A stretch of 64,000 nucleotides of DNA, taken from contig CANNFY010000001.1 in assembly GCA_947504045.1 (NCBI GenBank), positions 62,001 through 126,000 of the forward strand, in the 5' to 3' direction. A program made the position numbers and the translations under genes. Below the pieces are notes generated by a model, which saw nothing but the letters and a program-made list of their open reading frames with translations, had not been told where the DNA came from and ran no database searches. Positions 28,382 through 36,008 of the stretch are shown here, piece after piece (within the stretch, counting starts at the first letter, position 1; every line of letters starts with the position of its first letter). The DNA is from an uncultured Maribacter sp. (GTDB lineage: Bacteria; Bacteroidota; Bacteroidia; Flavobacteriales; Flavobacteriaceae).

Positions 28382-28729
28382 TTATTCTTTTACAAAAGTA
28401 TTTTCGATTACTGTTTTTCTTGTTAAAGCATAATAAACTACATAAGCCCACCCAAAAAGACTATGAAATATTGCCTTATATAAAGGGTTCTTTTTTTCCA
28501 TAGATGCCAAAAAAGCAAAAACATTACCAAAAAACAAGCCACTGTCTACATACCATCTTATTGTTTTTCCTATTTTTAAACCAGCATTATAACCTGAAGA
28601 ATAATTTGGCTTAGGAAACTCCAAAAATTGTGTTATAAAGCCAATACCAAAAATAAGCACTATTATAATTAAAAGGGTTAACCCAAAATTTCTATAGTTC
28701 CTCTCTAATTTATCATTAGGTGTTTTCAT
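28382..28729 (-). CDS. Small integral membrane protein of the kinase operon
   Basis: 115 aa with a charged N-terminus (MKTPNDKLERNYRNFG) and a strong transmembrane segment (about 15-34). A conserved-looking loop YNAGLKIGKTIRW contains small residues. Two further hydrophobic segments lie at about 62-75 and 86-104. The family is not recognised. Its stop lies 3 bases before the pseudokinase start, so it is translated with the kinases. Inference: a membrane subunit or signal-input component of the two-kinase complex. Confidence 0.7.
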   Translation of the reverse strand: MKTPNDKLERNYRNFGLTLLIIIVLIFGIGFITQFLEFPKPNYSSGYNAGLKIGKTIRWYVDSGLFFGNVFAFLASMEKKNPLYKAIFHSLFGWAYVVYYALTRKTVIENTFVKE

Positions 28730-28842
28730 ATATGCAATTTAAGTAACTTATTTGTTTAGTGTGTTACAATCTAACTTTTAACTAGTTTACTACTATCATA
28801 AAAATTAAAGCTACCAACCATTTAAATAAAATAACCATTTTT

Positions 28843-29214
28843 TTACAATATTAAATCTAGTAGAGATTCCATTCCATAAAATCCTAAACAACCTCCAATG
28901 GCTCCAGATACAATACAGACTAAAGCAAACCTTATATTCAGTATCCACTTCTGTGCTTTAGAAATTTTATTTATTAAATCAATTCTATTTAAGCCTTTAT
29001 AGATACTTGAGCTAGCTCCTCCTGCTTTTAAAAAATCTATTCCTACCTGAAGAGTATACTCTTCTTCTTTTATTTTAAAACTATGTTTACCTCCAAAAAA
29101 ACTAAACTTGTCCGAAACCTTTTTCCCATTTAAAAGAATGGTTTCTACACCTGTAAAAGGGTTATTTAAAAACTCTATAGTATTATTATCTAAAATATAT
29201 TCTGCGTATTTCAT
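28843..29214 (-). CDS. Hypothetical protein with C-terminal membrane hairpin
   Basis: 123 aa. The first 75 residues are beta-rich (EYILDNNTIEFLNNPFTGVETILLNGKKVSDKFSFFGGKHSFKI), like a small domain seen in Bacteroidota hypotheticals. A basic patch KISKAQKWILNIR is followed by a Gly-rich membrane segment (about 94-122). The family has no known function. It follows the 57-codon ORF by 18 bases, with AAGGA-like purines absent on the coding strand. Same strand as the ankyrin and LytTR genes, so part of the same locus. Confidence 0.65.
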   Translation of the reverse strand: MKYAEYILDNNTIEFLNNPFTGVETILLNGKKVSDKFSFFGGKHSFKIKEEEYTLQVGIDFLKAGGASSSIYKGLNRIDLINKISKAQKWILNIRFALVCIVSGAIGGCLGFYGMESLLDLIL

Positions 29215-29232
29215 AAGGATATGGTTTTAAAG

Positions 29233-29406
29233 TTATTTTGCAATGGTTATAAAAGCTGTTGGCATGTACCAAATATTTGTACCAAAAGAAACGGTTACAA
29301 TTTCATACTCCTCTAGAACTTTTACGTTTATTAATTTTTCTACATCTGTTCTTAGTGTATCTGTAGACCACATAGTGGAAAGTTTTATTATACTATATTT
29401 CTTCAT
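29233..29406 (-). CDS. Unlisted small protein, 57 aa
   Basis: ATG at 29406, TAA at 29233-29235. The protein begins MKKYSIIKLSTMWSTDTLRT, contains VEKLINVKVLEEYEIVTVSF and ends PTAFITIAK. It is basic at the start, amphipathic after that, with no signal peptide. Evidence for it: it fills a gap between two minus-strand genes, has natural amino-acid composition (W, Y and E included), and ends 18 bases before the next gene. It falls just under a 60-residue cutoff. No family recognised. Function unknown; its place in the ankyrin/LytTR locus suggests a small effector or regulator. Confidence 0.62.
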   Translation of the reverse strand: MKKYSIIKLSTMWSTDTLRTDVEKLINVKVLEEYEIVTVSFGTNIWYMPTAFITIAK

Positions 29407-29441
29407 AATTTTTTATTTTAAGTTGGTGTTTAAGGTATTTA

Positions 29442-29498
29442 AAAGAACGGCAAGGTTATAAGCTAATTCGTATGTATTAAGAACCTATACCGTTCTTT
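29442..29498. repeat. Long inverted repeat between ankyrin gene and small ORF
   Basis: AAAGAACGG (29442-29450) pairs with CCGTTCTTT (29490-29498). An inner AGGTT pairs with AACCT. It lies 11 bases past the ankyrin stop and 36 bases before the 57-aa ORF. It may act as an attenuator or RNA-processing hairpin. The arms resemble the ACCGTTC core of the LytTR repeat at 29983-30013, so regulator binding is also possible. Confidence 0.5.
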
Positions 29499-29508
29499 AG
29501 TACAACCA

Positions 29509-29898
29509 TTATAAGTTGCTTAAAAATGTTACTGCCTCCTTTGCTCCTGCAGCTTTAGCATAATCTAATGCTGTTGCCCCTATTTTAGATTTTGCATCTA
29601 CTTTAGCTCCTTTTTCTATTAAATATTCTAATAACTCAACTTGATTGTATCTTGCTGCATACATTAGAGGTCGCATTCCATTACTTTTAGTTGTAGCTTC
29701 TTCTATATTTGCTCCAAAATCTACAAAGGTTTTAACAGCATCTAGGTTTGCTTCTACAATAGCTAAATTTAATGGAGACACATTAGTAATTTTTGTTCTA
29801 TTTAATTTTGTAGGTCTTAGGTCTGGGTTTGTATTTGCATTAATAGTATTAAATGCTACACTAAAAAAGATTCCGAATGCGATAACTGATTTTCTCAT
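29509..29898 (-). CDS. Exported ankyrin-repeat protein
   Basis: 129 aa with a signal peptide (about 1-21, ending NTINA). It has about two and a half ankyrin repeats: SPLNLAIVEANLDAVKTFVDFGANIEEA, then GMRPLMYAARYNQVELLEYLIEKGAKVDAK, then GATALDYAKAAGAKEAVTFL. It is a periplasmic protein-binding module, probably a small partner or sensor. It is the first gene of the minus-strand signalling locus, with a LytTR-type direct repeat about 85-115 bases upstream, so it is likely a target of the LytTR regulator encoded 3.3 kb downstream. Confidence 0.85.
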   Translation of the reverse strand: MRKSVIAFGIFFSVAFNTINANTNPDLRPTKLNRTKITNVSPLNLAIVEANLDAVKTFVDFGANIEEATTKSNGMRPLMYAARYNQVELLEYLIEKGAKVDAKSKIGATALDYAKAAGAKEAVTFLSNL

Positions 29899-29940
29899 AA
29901 TTTTAATTTTTAGAAGTTTATTTGTTTTTTATTTCTGATG

Positions 29941-30013
29941 TAAAAGTAGAACAGAACATCTCCTAAAAAAGCGGCTTTATGATGAACGGTAATTTTTTAA
30001 AAGTGAACGGTAA
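29941..30013 (-). promoter_or_regulatory. Putative LytTR operator and promoter of the ankyrin gene
   Basis: TGAACGGTAA occurs at 29983-29992 and again at 30004-30013, exactly 21 bp apart (two helical turns). On the coding (minus) strand each reads TTACCGTTCA, which fits the known LytTR half-site pattern (ACCGTTCA followed by T or C). About 34 bases downstream lies TACTTTTA (29941-29948), a 7/8 match to the -7 box TAnnTTTG, 43 bases before the ATG. Site spacing and location fit activation by a LytTR regulator. Confidence 0.62.
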
Positions 30014-30170
30014 ATACCTTAAAAGAACTAACCACTTATTCTTTAAAACATTAAAAAACGCTTATAAACTATCTGTTTTATAAGATTGCAAGTATTTTAA
30101 AAATCTTATACTACCTAAACCAAAAGGTTATCGCATATTTGCAAAACCATTTATTGCTTAAATAAATATT

Positions 30171-31385
30171 TTGATAGTACTACCAAATAAAAACACTTCT
30201 AAAATTGCTATAAAACTAAAACCTAATACTGAGGTTTTAGTAAAAAGAGGACATCCTTGGGTTTTTGAAAACAGTATTCTAAAACAAAACAAAGAAGGAG
30301 AGTCTGGAGATTTAGCTGTAATTTTTGATAGTAGAAAAAATAAATTTTTAGCTTGTGGTTTTTATGACCCAAACTCTCCTATTCGTATTAAAATATTACA
30401 AGCAAATACCCCTGCAACAATAAATACAGAATGGTTTACAAATAAAATTAAAGAAGCTTATAAAAAAAGAATCCCTTTATTAAAAACCAACACTAATAGT
30501 TATAGGCTTATTTATGGAGAAAATGACGGATTACCTTCTTTAGTTGCTGATGTTTATGACTCTATTTTGGTTGTAAAATTATATTCCTCTTTCTGGTTTT
30601 TCTATTTAAAAGATGTATTACCAACCCTAATAGAGACTAGTAATGCTAAAACCGCGGTTTTAAGACTTAGCAGAAATGTACAAAAAGATGGAAATGAGTT
30701 TAATTTAACGGATGGTCAAATATTAGATGGAGTACTTAAAAATGAAGTTATAATTTTTAAAGAACATGGTATTAATTTTTCTGCAAATGTTATTCATGGT
30801 CATAAAACTGGATACTTTTTAGACCATAGAGCAAACAGAAAAAAAGTTGGAACCATGGCAAAAGGTAAAACTGTTCTAGATGTTTTTTCTTATGCTGGAG
30901 GTTTTTCTATACATGCTCTTGCTGGTGGAGCTAAAGAAGTAACCAGTCTAGATATTAGCAAACCAGCCTTAGAAATAGCTAAAGAAAATGCTAAACTAAA
31001 TCCATTTACTGGAACACATAAAACTATTGCTGGCGATGCGTTTGAAGAATTAAGTAAACTTGCAGAGGCAAACACCAAATATGATATTGTTGTAATAGAC
31101 CCTCCTTCTTTTGCTAAAAGTGCCTCAGAAGTAGATAGAGCGTTGGCTTCTTATAAAAAACTAACAACGTTAGGGTTACAATTAGTAAACAAAAAAGGTA
31201 CTCTAGTATTAGCCTCTTGTAGCTCTAGAGTAACTGCAGAAGATTTTTTTAATTTGGTAGAAGATACTCTTTCTAAAAACCATGTAGAATATACTATTAA
31301 AGAAAAAACCATGCACGATGTAGACCATCCTATCGGATTTAAAGAAGGTGCTTATTTAAAATGTATATACGTGCAGATTAATTAA
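30171..31385 (+). CDS. Class I SAM-dependent rRNA methyltransferase, RlmI-like with PUA domain
   Basis: 404 aa. The N-terminal PUA domain (about 12-85) has VKRGHPWVFENSI and GFYDPNSPIRIKI. A linker domain (about 95-190) precedes the Rossmann methyltransferase domain, with VLDVFSYAGGFSIHALAGGAKEVTSLDISKPALEIAKENAKLN (motif I and acidic end of beta 2) and the catalytic-region motif DIVVIDPPSFAKS. Expected to make m5C in 23S rRNA. The start is TTG at 30171; the next ATG would remove most of the PUA domain. Nearest neighbour upstream is divergent, and it converges on the DUF4136 gene. Confidence 0.9.
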   Translation: MIVLPNKNTSKIAIKLKPNTEVLVKRGHPWVFENSILKQNKEGESGDLAVIFDSRKNKFLACGFYDPNSPIRIKILQANTPATINTEWFTNKIKEAYKKRIPLLKTNTNSYRLIYGENDGLPSLVADVYDSILVVKLYSSFWFFYLKDVLPTLIETSNAKTAVLRLSRNVQKDGNEFNLTDGQILDGVLKNEVIIFKEHGINFSANVIHGHKTGYFLDHRANRKKVGTMAKGKTVLDVFSYAGGFSIHALAGGAKEVTSLDISKPALEIAKENAKLNPFTGTHKTIAGDAFEELSKLAEANTKYDIVVIDPPSFAKSASEVDRALASYKKLTTLGLQLVNKKGTLVLASCSSRVTAEDFFNLVEDTLSKNHVEYTIKEKTMHDVDHPIGFKEGAYLKCIYVQIN

Positions 31386-31389
31386 AATC

Positions 31390-31908
31390 TTACTTAGGAG
31401 GATATTTAGAGAGCACCTTATTTACAATAGCTTGTAAATGCAATTCTCTTTGCTCTGGTGTTTGGTTTTCTTTATAAACATCTACACTTACTGCTTCCCA
31501 AAAAAGTACATCCTTTTTATTATCTACAAAATTGAAAATAATTTCTCTCCTCTGCTTTGCTTTACCAACAGGAATACCGACAGAAATACCCCCACCAACA
31601 GAGTTTCCGGTACCTCCTACCCCTAAACCAACAGTATTATTGCTAACTGCATAGTACTTATCGCTTTCTATATTAATATAAAAATCTGGTTCTTCTGAAA
31701 AAAGCATTCCTTTTCCTTGCAATGCAATATCTAAAGCATGTAATAGTCTTTTTGTATCTAATTGGCTTAATCCTGTTTCTAAATCGGAAAAATAGTTATA
31801 GGTAGAATAATTGGAAAAGTCTGTGTTTTTTTCATAATCGTACTCTACACGAACAACACCACAAGAGAATAAAACAAGAACAAATAGTAAAGAAATTACC
31901 CTTTTCAT
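31390..31908 (-). CDS. DUF4136-family lipoprotein
   Basis: 172 aa with lipobox LVLFSC (Cys about 16). The mature region starts VVRVEYDYEKNTDFSNYSTYNYF, the hallmark of DUF4136. A glycine-rich patch (VGLGVGGTGNSVGGGISVGIPVG) lies mid-protein, then REIIFNFVDNKKDVLFWEAVSVDV and a terminal VNKVLSKYPPK. Outer-membrane or periplasmic lipoprotein of unknown role. It lies 66 bases after obgE on the same strand and may have its own promoter. Its stop is 4 bases from the converging methyltransferase stop. Confidence 0.85.
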   Translation of the reverse strand: MKRVISLLFVLVLFSCGVVRVEYDYEKNTDFSNYSTYNYFSDLETGLSQLDTKRLLHALDIALQGKGMLFSEEPDFYINIESDKYYAVSNNTVGLGVGGTGNSVGGGISVGIPVGKAKQRREIIFNFVDNKKDVLFWEAVSVDVYKENQTPEQRELHLQAIVNKVLSKYPPK

Positions 31909-31974
31909 AGTACATGCTTTGTATAAATGTACATAAAAAAGAAAGGTAAAACCTACATAATTAAATATTTTCGA

Positions 31975-32976
31975 TTAACTGTTAAGCATATTCCAAAGCT
32001 TATCTTTTAGCTCTGTAATACCAAGTTGCGCAACGGAAGAAATAAACATATATGGCACTCCTTTTAAGTCTTTATCTAATTCTAATCGCATTTCTGCAAT
32101 TAACTCTTCATCTAACATATCGCTTTTAGAAATAGCTATAAGTCTTTCTTTGTCTAACAACTCTGGATTATATCTTCGTAATTCATCCAAAAGAATTTCA
32201 TATTCCTTACCTATATCTTTACTATCTGCAGGTATTAAAAAAAGTAAGGTAGAATTACGTTCTATATGTCTTAAAAAATAATGTCCTAATCCTTTTCCTT
32301 CAGCAGCTCCTTCTATAATACCAGGAATATCTGCCATTACAAAACTTTGAAAATCTCTGTACTGTACAATACCTAAGTTAGGCTTAAGTGTAGTAAACTC
32401 GTAATCTGCTATTTTAGGTTTTGCTGAGGTTATTACAGAAAGTAAAGTAGATTTTCCTGCATTAGGAAAACCTACTAAACCTACATCTGCTAAAACCTTT
32501 AATTCTAGTATAAAATCTCTTTCTTCGCCTTCCATACCTGGTTGTGCATACCTAGGTGTTTGGTTTGTAGAGGATTTAAAATGCCAGTTACCACGGCCAC
32601 CCATTCCTCCTTTTAAGATTATTATTTCTTGCCCATCTGCAGTTACTTCATGTAGTATTTCTTCTGTTTCTGGGTCTTTTACTATAGTGCCTAATGGCAC
32701 ATCTAAATACACATCTTTACCATCTGCACCAGTGCTTCTACTTTTTGCACCATGTTCTCCATGTGTAGCTCTAAAATGCTTTTTAAATTTATAGGTAACT
32801 AATGTCCAAAGGTTTTTATTACCTCTAAGAATAACATGTCCTCCACGACCACCATCACCACCATCTGGGCCACCTTTTGTTATGTACTTTTCTCTATGTA
32901 AGTGCACAGAACCTTTACCTCCATTTCCAGAAGTTAAAAACACTCTTACATAATCTACAAAATTTCCCTCCGTCAT
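31975..32976 (-). CDS. obgE: Obg/CgtA-family GTPase
   Basis: 333-aa ribosome-associated GTPase, acting in 50S maturation and stress response. The glycine-rich Obg fold (1-158) has the repeated GG motifs ([23 protein letters not shown]). The G domain follows: G1 [10 protein letters not shown] (about 167-176), G2/G3 FTTLKPN and DIPGIIEG, G4 as ISKSD in place of NKxD, and the closing SSVAQLGI. No OCT domain is present, as is usual in Bacteroidota. The gene lies 32 bases after hpt-adk on the same strand and is probably co-transcribed with it. Confidence 0.96.
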   Translation of the reverse strand: MTEGNFVDYVRVFLTSGNGGKGSVHLHREKYITKGGPDGGDGGRGGHVILRGNKNLWTLVTYKFKKHFRATHGEHGAKSRSTGADGKDVYLDVPLGTIVKDPETEEILHEVTADGQEIIILKGGMGGRGNWHFKSSTNQTPRYAQPGMEGEERDFILELKVLADVGLVGFPNAGKSTLLSVITSAKPKIADYEFTTLKPNLGIVQYRDFQSFVMADIPGIIEGAAEGKGLGHYFLRHIERNSTLLFLIPADSKDIGKEYEILLDELRRYNPELLDKERLIAISKSDMLDEELIAEMRLELDKDLKGVPYMFISSVAQLGITELKDKLWNMLNS

Positions 32977-33008
32977 GTGTACAAATTCTTTTCCTAATCT
33001 TTTGGCTG

Positions 33009-34121
33009 TTATAGTTTATCTATAACATTTGCTAAACGTTCTGTAATTTCGGCAATACTACCAATGCCATTTACACTAAAAAACTTATTTTGCTCTTCAT
33101 AAAACTCTTTAAGAGGAGCTGTTTTTAGATTATATTCATCAAAACGGTTACGAATTTTACTTTCGTCTTGATCATCAGAACGGCCACTAACCTTACCTCT
33201 TTCTAATAACCTTTGTATTAAAACCTCATCATTAGCTTCTAAAGCTACAGTTGCATTTATAGCCATATCTTTAGACTCTAAAAAAGCATCTAAAGCTTCT
33301 GCTTGAGCTGTAGTTCTTGGGAAACCATCAAATATAAAACCTGCAACTTCCGGATTTTTTTCAACCTCTGCTTGTAACATATTTATAGTTACTTCATCTG
33401 GCACCAACTCTCCTTTATCTATATAAGATTTTGCTAATGTTCCTAATTCTGTACCATTCTTAATATTAAATCTAAAAACATCCCCTGTAGAAATGTGTTT
33501 TAAATTATATTTTTCTTTTAAGAATTGGGCTTGTGTACCTTTCCCTGCTCCTGGTTTTCCAAATAGGACAAGATTAATCATAGTGGTTTGGTTTAATTGA
33601 TATACTTCTTTTAAGTTTCTACCTTGCTCATTATAATCTAAACCGTAGCCTACAATAAATTTATCTGGAATATCTAATCCAAAATAATCTATAGGATATT
33701 CTCCTCTGTAAACACTAGATTTATAAAACAAAGTAGCTATTTTAAACTCTTTTACATTTGTATTACTAAACAAATGAATAAGTTCTTTTAAGGTTCTTCC
33801 TGTATCTATTATATCTTCCAATATAATAACACTTCTACCTTCAATATTTTCTGGTAGGTCTAATAAAGTTTCTACTATTCCTGTAGAAGTTAATCCTTGA
33901 TAAGAACTTAACTTTACAAATGAAACCTCACAAGGAAAATTATAGGCCTTTAAAAAATCAGAAACAAACATAAAAGCCCCGTTTAACACCCCTACAAAAA
34001 TTGGATTTTGATTTTTATAGTCTGCTGCAATTTTATCTGCAACACTTTTTACAGCAACAAGAATTTCTTCTTCGCTTAAAAAAGGTTTAAAGGTTTTATC
34101 TCCAAGTTTTATTAGTTCCAT
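33009..34121 (-). CDS. Hypoxanthine phosphoribosyltransferase-adenylate kinase fusion
   Basis: 370 aa in one frame. Residues 1-178 are a complete hypoxanthine phosphoribosyltransferase with the PRPP loop [10 protein letters not shown] (101-110). Residues 181-370 are a complete short-type adenylate kinase with P-loop GKPGAGKGT (188-196), [18 protein letters not shown] and the [13 protein letters not shown] lid region. Both are purine enzymes: salvage of hypoxanthine or guanine to IMP or GMP, and AMP/ADP/ATP balance. The start ATG has a TATCTTTG -7 box upstream. An internal ATG (Met181) could produce free adenylate kinase. It sits divergent from purK and upstream of obgE. Confidence 0.92.
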   Translation of the reverse strand: MELIKLGDKTFKPFLSEEEILVAVKSVADKIAADYKNQNPIFVGVLNGAFMFVSDFLKAYNFPCEVSFVKLSSYQGLTSTGIVETLLDLPENIEGRSVIILEDIIDTGRTLKELIHLFSNTNVKEFKIATLFYKSSVYRGEYPIDYFGLDIPDKFIVGYGLDYNEQGRNLKEVYQLNQTTMINLVLFGKPGAGKGTQAQFLKEKYNLKHISTGDVFRFNIKNGTELGTLAKSYIDKGELVPDEVTINMLQAEVEKNPEVAGFIFDGFPRTTAQAEALDAFLESKDMAINATVALEANDEVLIQRLLERGKVSGRSDDQDESKIRNRFDEYNLKTAPLKEFYEEQNKFFSVNGIGSIAEITERLANVIDKL

Positions 34122-34137
34122 AATTTTACTAAGTTGG

Positions 34138-34145
34138 CAAAGATA
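34138..34145 (-). promoter_or_regulatory. -7 box for hpt-adk-obgE
   Basis: On the minus strand TATCTTTG, an exact match to TAnnTTTG, 17 bases upstream of the ATG at 34121. The -33 partner is weak. Confidence 0.5.
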
Positions 34146-34177
34146 ACATTTTGAGAGTGGTTTTTATATTTTATAGA

Positions 34178-34207
34178 ATTGGTTTATAAGATTTAGCTGT
34201 ATTTTTG
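34178..34207 (+). promoter_or_regulatory. Promoter of purK-purE
   Basis: ATTG (34178-34181), 18 bases, TATTTTTG (34200-34207), an exact match to the Bacteroidota consensus, 31 bases upstream of ATG 34238. It lies back-to-back with the hpt-adk promoter, so purine synthesis and salvage share one control region. Confidence 0.62.
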
Positions 34208-34237
34208 TTATTATTTTACTAAAAGTATAGTACAAAC

Positions 34238-35392
34238 ATGAGTTATTTTTCTTCAAATTTTAAATTAGGTATTCTTGGTGGTGGCCAACTTGGCAAAATG
34301 TTATTGTATGAAACTCGAAAATTTGACATACAAACTAAAGTGCTTGAGGCTTCTGAAGACGCTCCTTCTAAAATTGCTTGTAATGAATTTGTTTTGGGCA
34401 GTTTATTAGATTTTGATACTGTTTATAATTTTGGTAAAAGTGTAGATGTGCTTACCATAGAAATTGAAAATGTAAACACTAAAGCTTTAGAAAAATTAGA
34501 AGACGAAGGTGTAAAAGTATATCCACCAACAAAGGCCTTACGTATTATTCAAAATAAAGCAACACAAAAATTATTTTATACAGATAACAATATTCCAACC
34601 GCACCATTCTCTCGTTTTGCATACACTAGTGAAATAGAGGATAGTATTGAAAATGGTGGACTACAATTTCCTTTTGTTTGGAAATGTGCTCAATTTGGAT
34701 ATGATGGCCAGGGGGTAAAAGTGGTTCGTAAAGTAGAAGATTTAAAAGGCTTACCAAATGTAGAATGTATTGCAGAAGAGATGGTTCCTTTTAAAAATGA
34801 ATTATCGGTAATTGTTGCTCGTAGTGCCTCTGGAGAGGTAGTAACTTACCCGGTAGTGGAAATGGAATTTCATCCGGAAGCTAACCAAGTAGAATATGTA
34901 ATTTGTCCTGCTAGAATTAGTAATGAGGTAGCAAAAAAAGCACAAGAAATTGCTTTAAAAGTATCTAACAAAATACAACAAGTAGGTTTACTAGCTGTAG
35001 AAATGTTTCAGACAGAAGATGACCAAATTTTAGTAAACGAGGTTGCTCCAAGACCACATAATAGTGGCCACCAAACTATTGAGGCTAGCTACACCAATCA
35101 ATTTGAGCAACACATAAGAGCTATTTTAGATTTACCATTAGGCAATACCGAAAATAAAGTAGCTGGTATAATGGTTAATTTAGTTGGCGCAGAAGGCTAC
35201 ACAGGGGATGTATTGTATGAGAATATTGAAAAAATTCTTAAACTAGATGGTGTTACACCTCACATATATGGAAAAAAACAAACTCGTCCATTTAGAAAAA
35301 TGGGACATGTTACCATTGTAAATAAAGATATTACAAAGGCAAGAGAAATTGCACAACAAGTAAAAGAAACAATTAAAGTAATTAGCAAATAA
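34238..35392 (+). CDS. purK: N5-carboxyaminoimidazole ribonucleotide synthase
   Basis: 384-aa ATP-grasp enzyme that converts AIR, bicarbonate and ATP to N5-CAIR in purine synthesis. The N-terminus LGILGGGQLGKMLLYETRKFDI (about 10-31) is the PurK nucleotide-binding turn. ATP-grasp features include KCAQFGYDGQGVKVV, ECIAEEMVPFKNELSVIVAR and NEVAPRPHNSGHQTIEA. Followed 4 bases later by purE, which uses its product. Divergent from the hpt-adk gene, giving a purine gene pair. Confidence 0.96.
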   Translation: MSYFSSNFKLGILGGGQLGKMLLYETRKFDIQTKVLEASEDAPSKIACNEFVLGSLLDFDTVYNFGKSVDVLTIEIENVNTKALEKLEDEGVKVYPPTKALRIIQNKATQKLFYTDNNIPTAPFSRFAYTSEIEDSIENGGLQFPFVWKCAQFGYDGQGVKVVRKVEDLKGLPNVECIAEEMVPFKNELSVIVARSASGEVVTYPVVEMEFHPEANQVEYVICPARISNEVAKKAQEIALKVSNKIQQVGLLAVEMFQTEDDQILVNEVAPRPHNSGHQTIEASYTNQFEQHIRAILDLPLGNTENKVAGIMVNLVGAEGYTGDVLYENIEKILKLDGVTPHIYGKKQTRPFRKMGHVTIVNKDITKAREIAQQVKETIKVISK

Positions 35393-35396
35393 AAGT

Positions 35397-35882
35397 ATGA
35401 GCAAAGTAGCAGTAGTAATGGGAAGCACAAGCGACCTACCGGTAATGCAAGATGCAATAGATATTTTAAAAGGTTTTGATATTGACGTAGATGTAGACAT
35501 AGTTTCTGCACACCGAACTCCAGAAAAACTTTTCGATTTTAGTAAAAACGCACACACTAACGGGTATTCTGTAATAATTGCAGGTGCTGGTGGCGCTGCG
35601 CATTTACCAGGTATGGTAGCCTCTATGTCTCCATTACCAGTTATTGGGGTTCCTGTAAAAAGCAGTAACTCTATAGATGGGTGGGATTCTGTTCTTTCTA
35701 TATTACAAATGCCTGGTGGTGTTCCTGTAGCTACAGTTGCCTTAAATGGCGCAAAAAACGCAGGTATTTTAGCAGCACAAATTATTGGCGCTAGTGACAA
35801 ATGTGTTCTAGATAAAATTATTCTTTACAAAGAAGGATTAAAACAAAAAGTTATTGATGGAGCAAAAGCAATTAGCAATTAG
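35397..35882 (+). CDS. purE: N5-carboxyaminoimidazole ribonucleotide mutase
   Basis: 161-aa class I PurE, converts N5-CAIR to CAIR. The signature motifs are VVMGSTSDLPVM (about 6-17), DIVSAHRTPEKL (about 38-49) with its catalytic His, GAGGAAHLPGMVAS (about 60-73) and LQMPGGVPVATVALN. It forms the natural operon with purK. The last codons (A-I-S-N-stop) are written inside a run of GCAATTA heptamers; only the first two copies are translated. Confidence 0.95.
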   Translation: MSKVAVVMGSTSDLPVMQDAIDILKGFDIDVDVDIVSAHRTPEKLFDFSKNAHTNGYSVIIAGAGGAAHLPGMVASMSPLPVIGVPVKSSNSIDGWDSVLSILQMPGGVPVATVALNGAKNAGILAAQIIGASDKCVLDKIILYKEGLKQKVIDGAKAISN

Positions 35883-35948
35883 CAATTAGCAATTAGCAAT
35901 TAGCAATTAGCAATTAGCAATTAGCAATTAGCAATTAGCAATTAGCAA
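35868..35948. repeat. GCAATTA heptamer tandem repeat overlapping the purE stop
   Basis: Eleven perfect copies of GCAATTA (35868-35944) plus a partial GCAA. It begins in the coding region of purE; the stop TAG at 35880-35882 is in the second copy. Period 7 is not a multiple of three, but the first stop is fixed as long as two copies remain. Perfection of the copies suggests recent slippage. Confidence 0.97.
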
Positions 35949-36008
35949 AACTAAAAAATGAACTTTATTTTAGCTTTTAGGCTTTAATCTTTTAAATTTC
36001 TAAAAAAA

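Noticed and set aside
29243-29461. Plus-strand 72-codon frame
   Set aside because: It lies opposite the better 57-codon minus ORF and the inverted repeat. Repeated Phe/Ile/Ser suggests a shadow.
35243-35800. Minus-strand 185-codon frame over purK/purE
   Set aside because: It lies opposite two well-identified purine genes. Shadow frame.
35868-35948. Possible CRISPR-like array
   Set aside because: It is a simple 7-base tandem repeat with no spacers.
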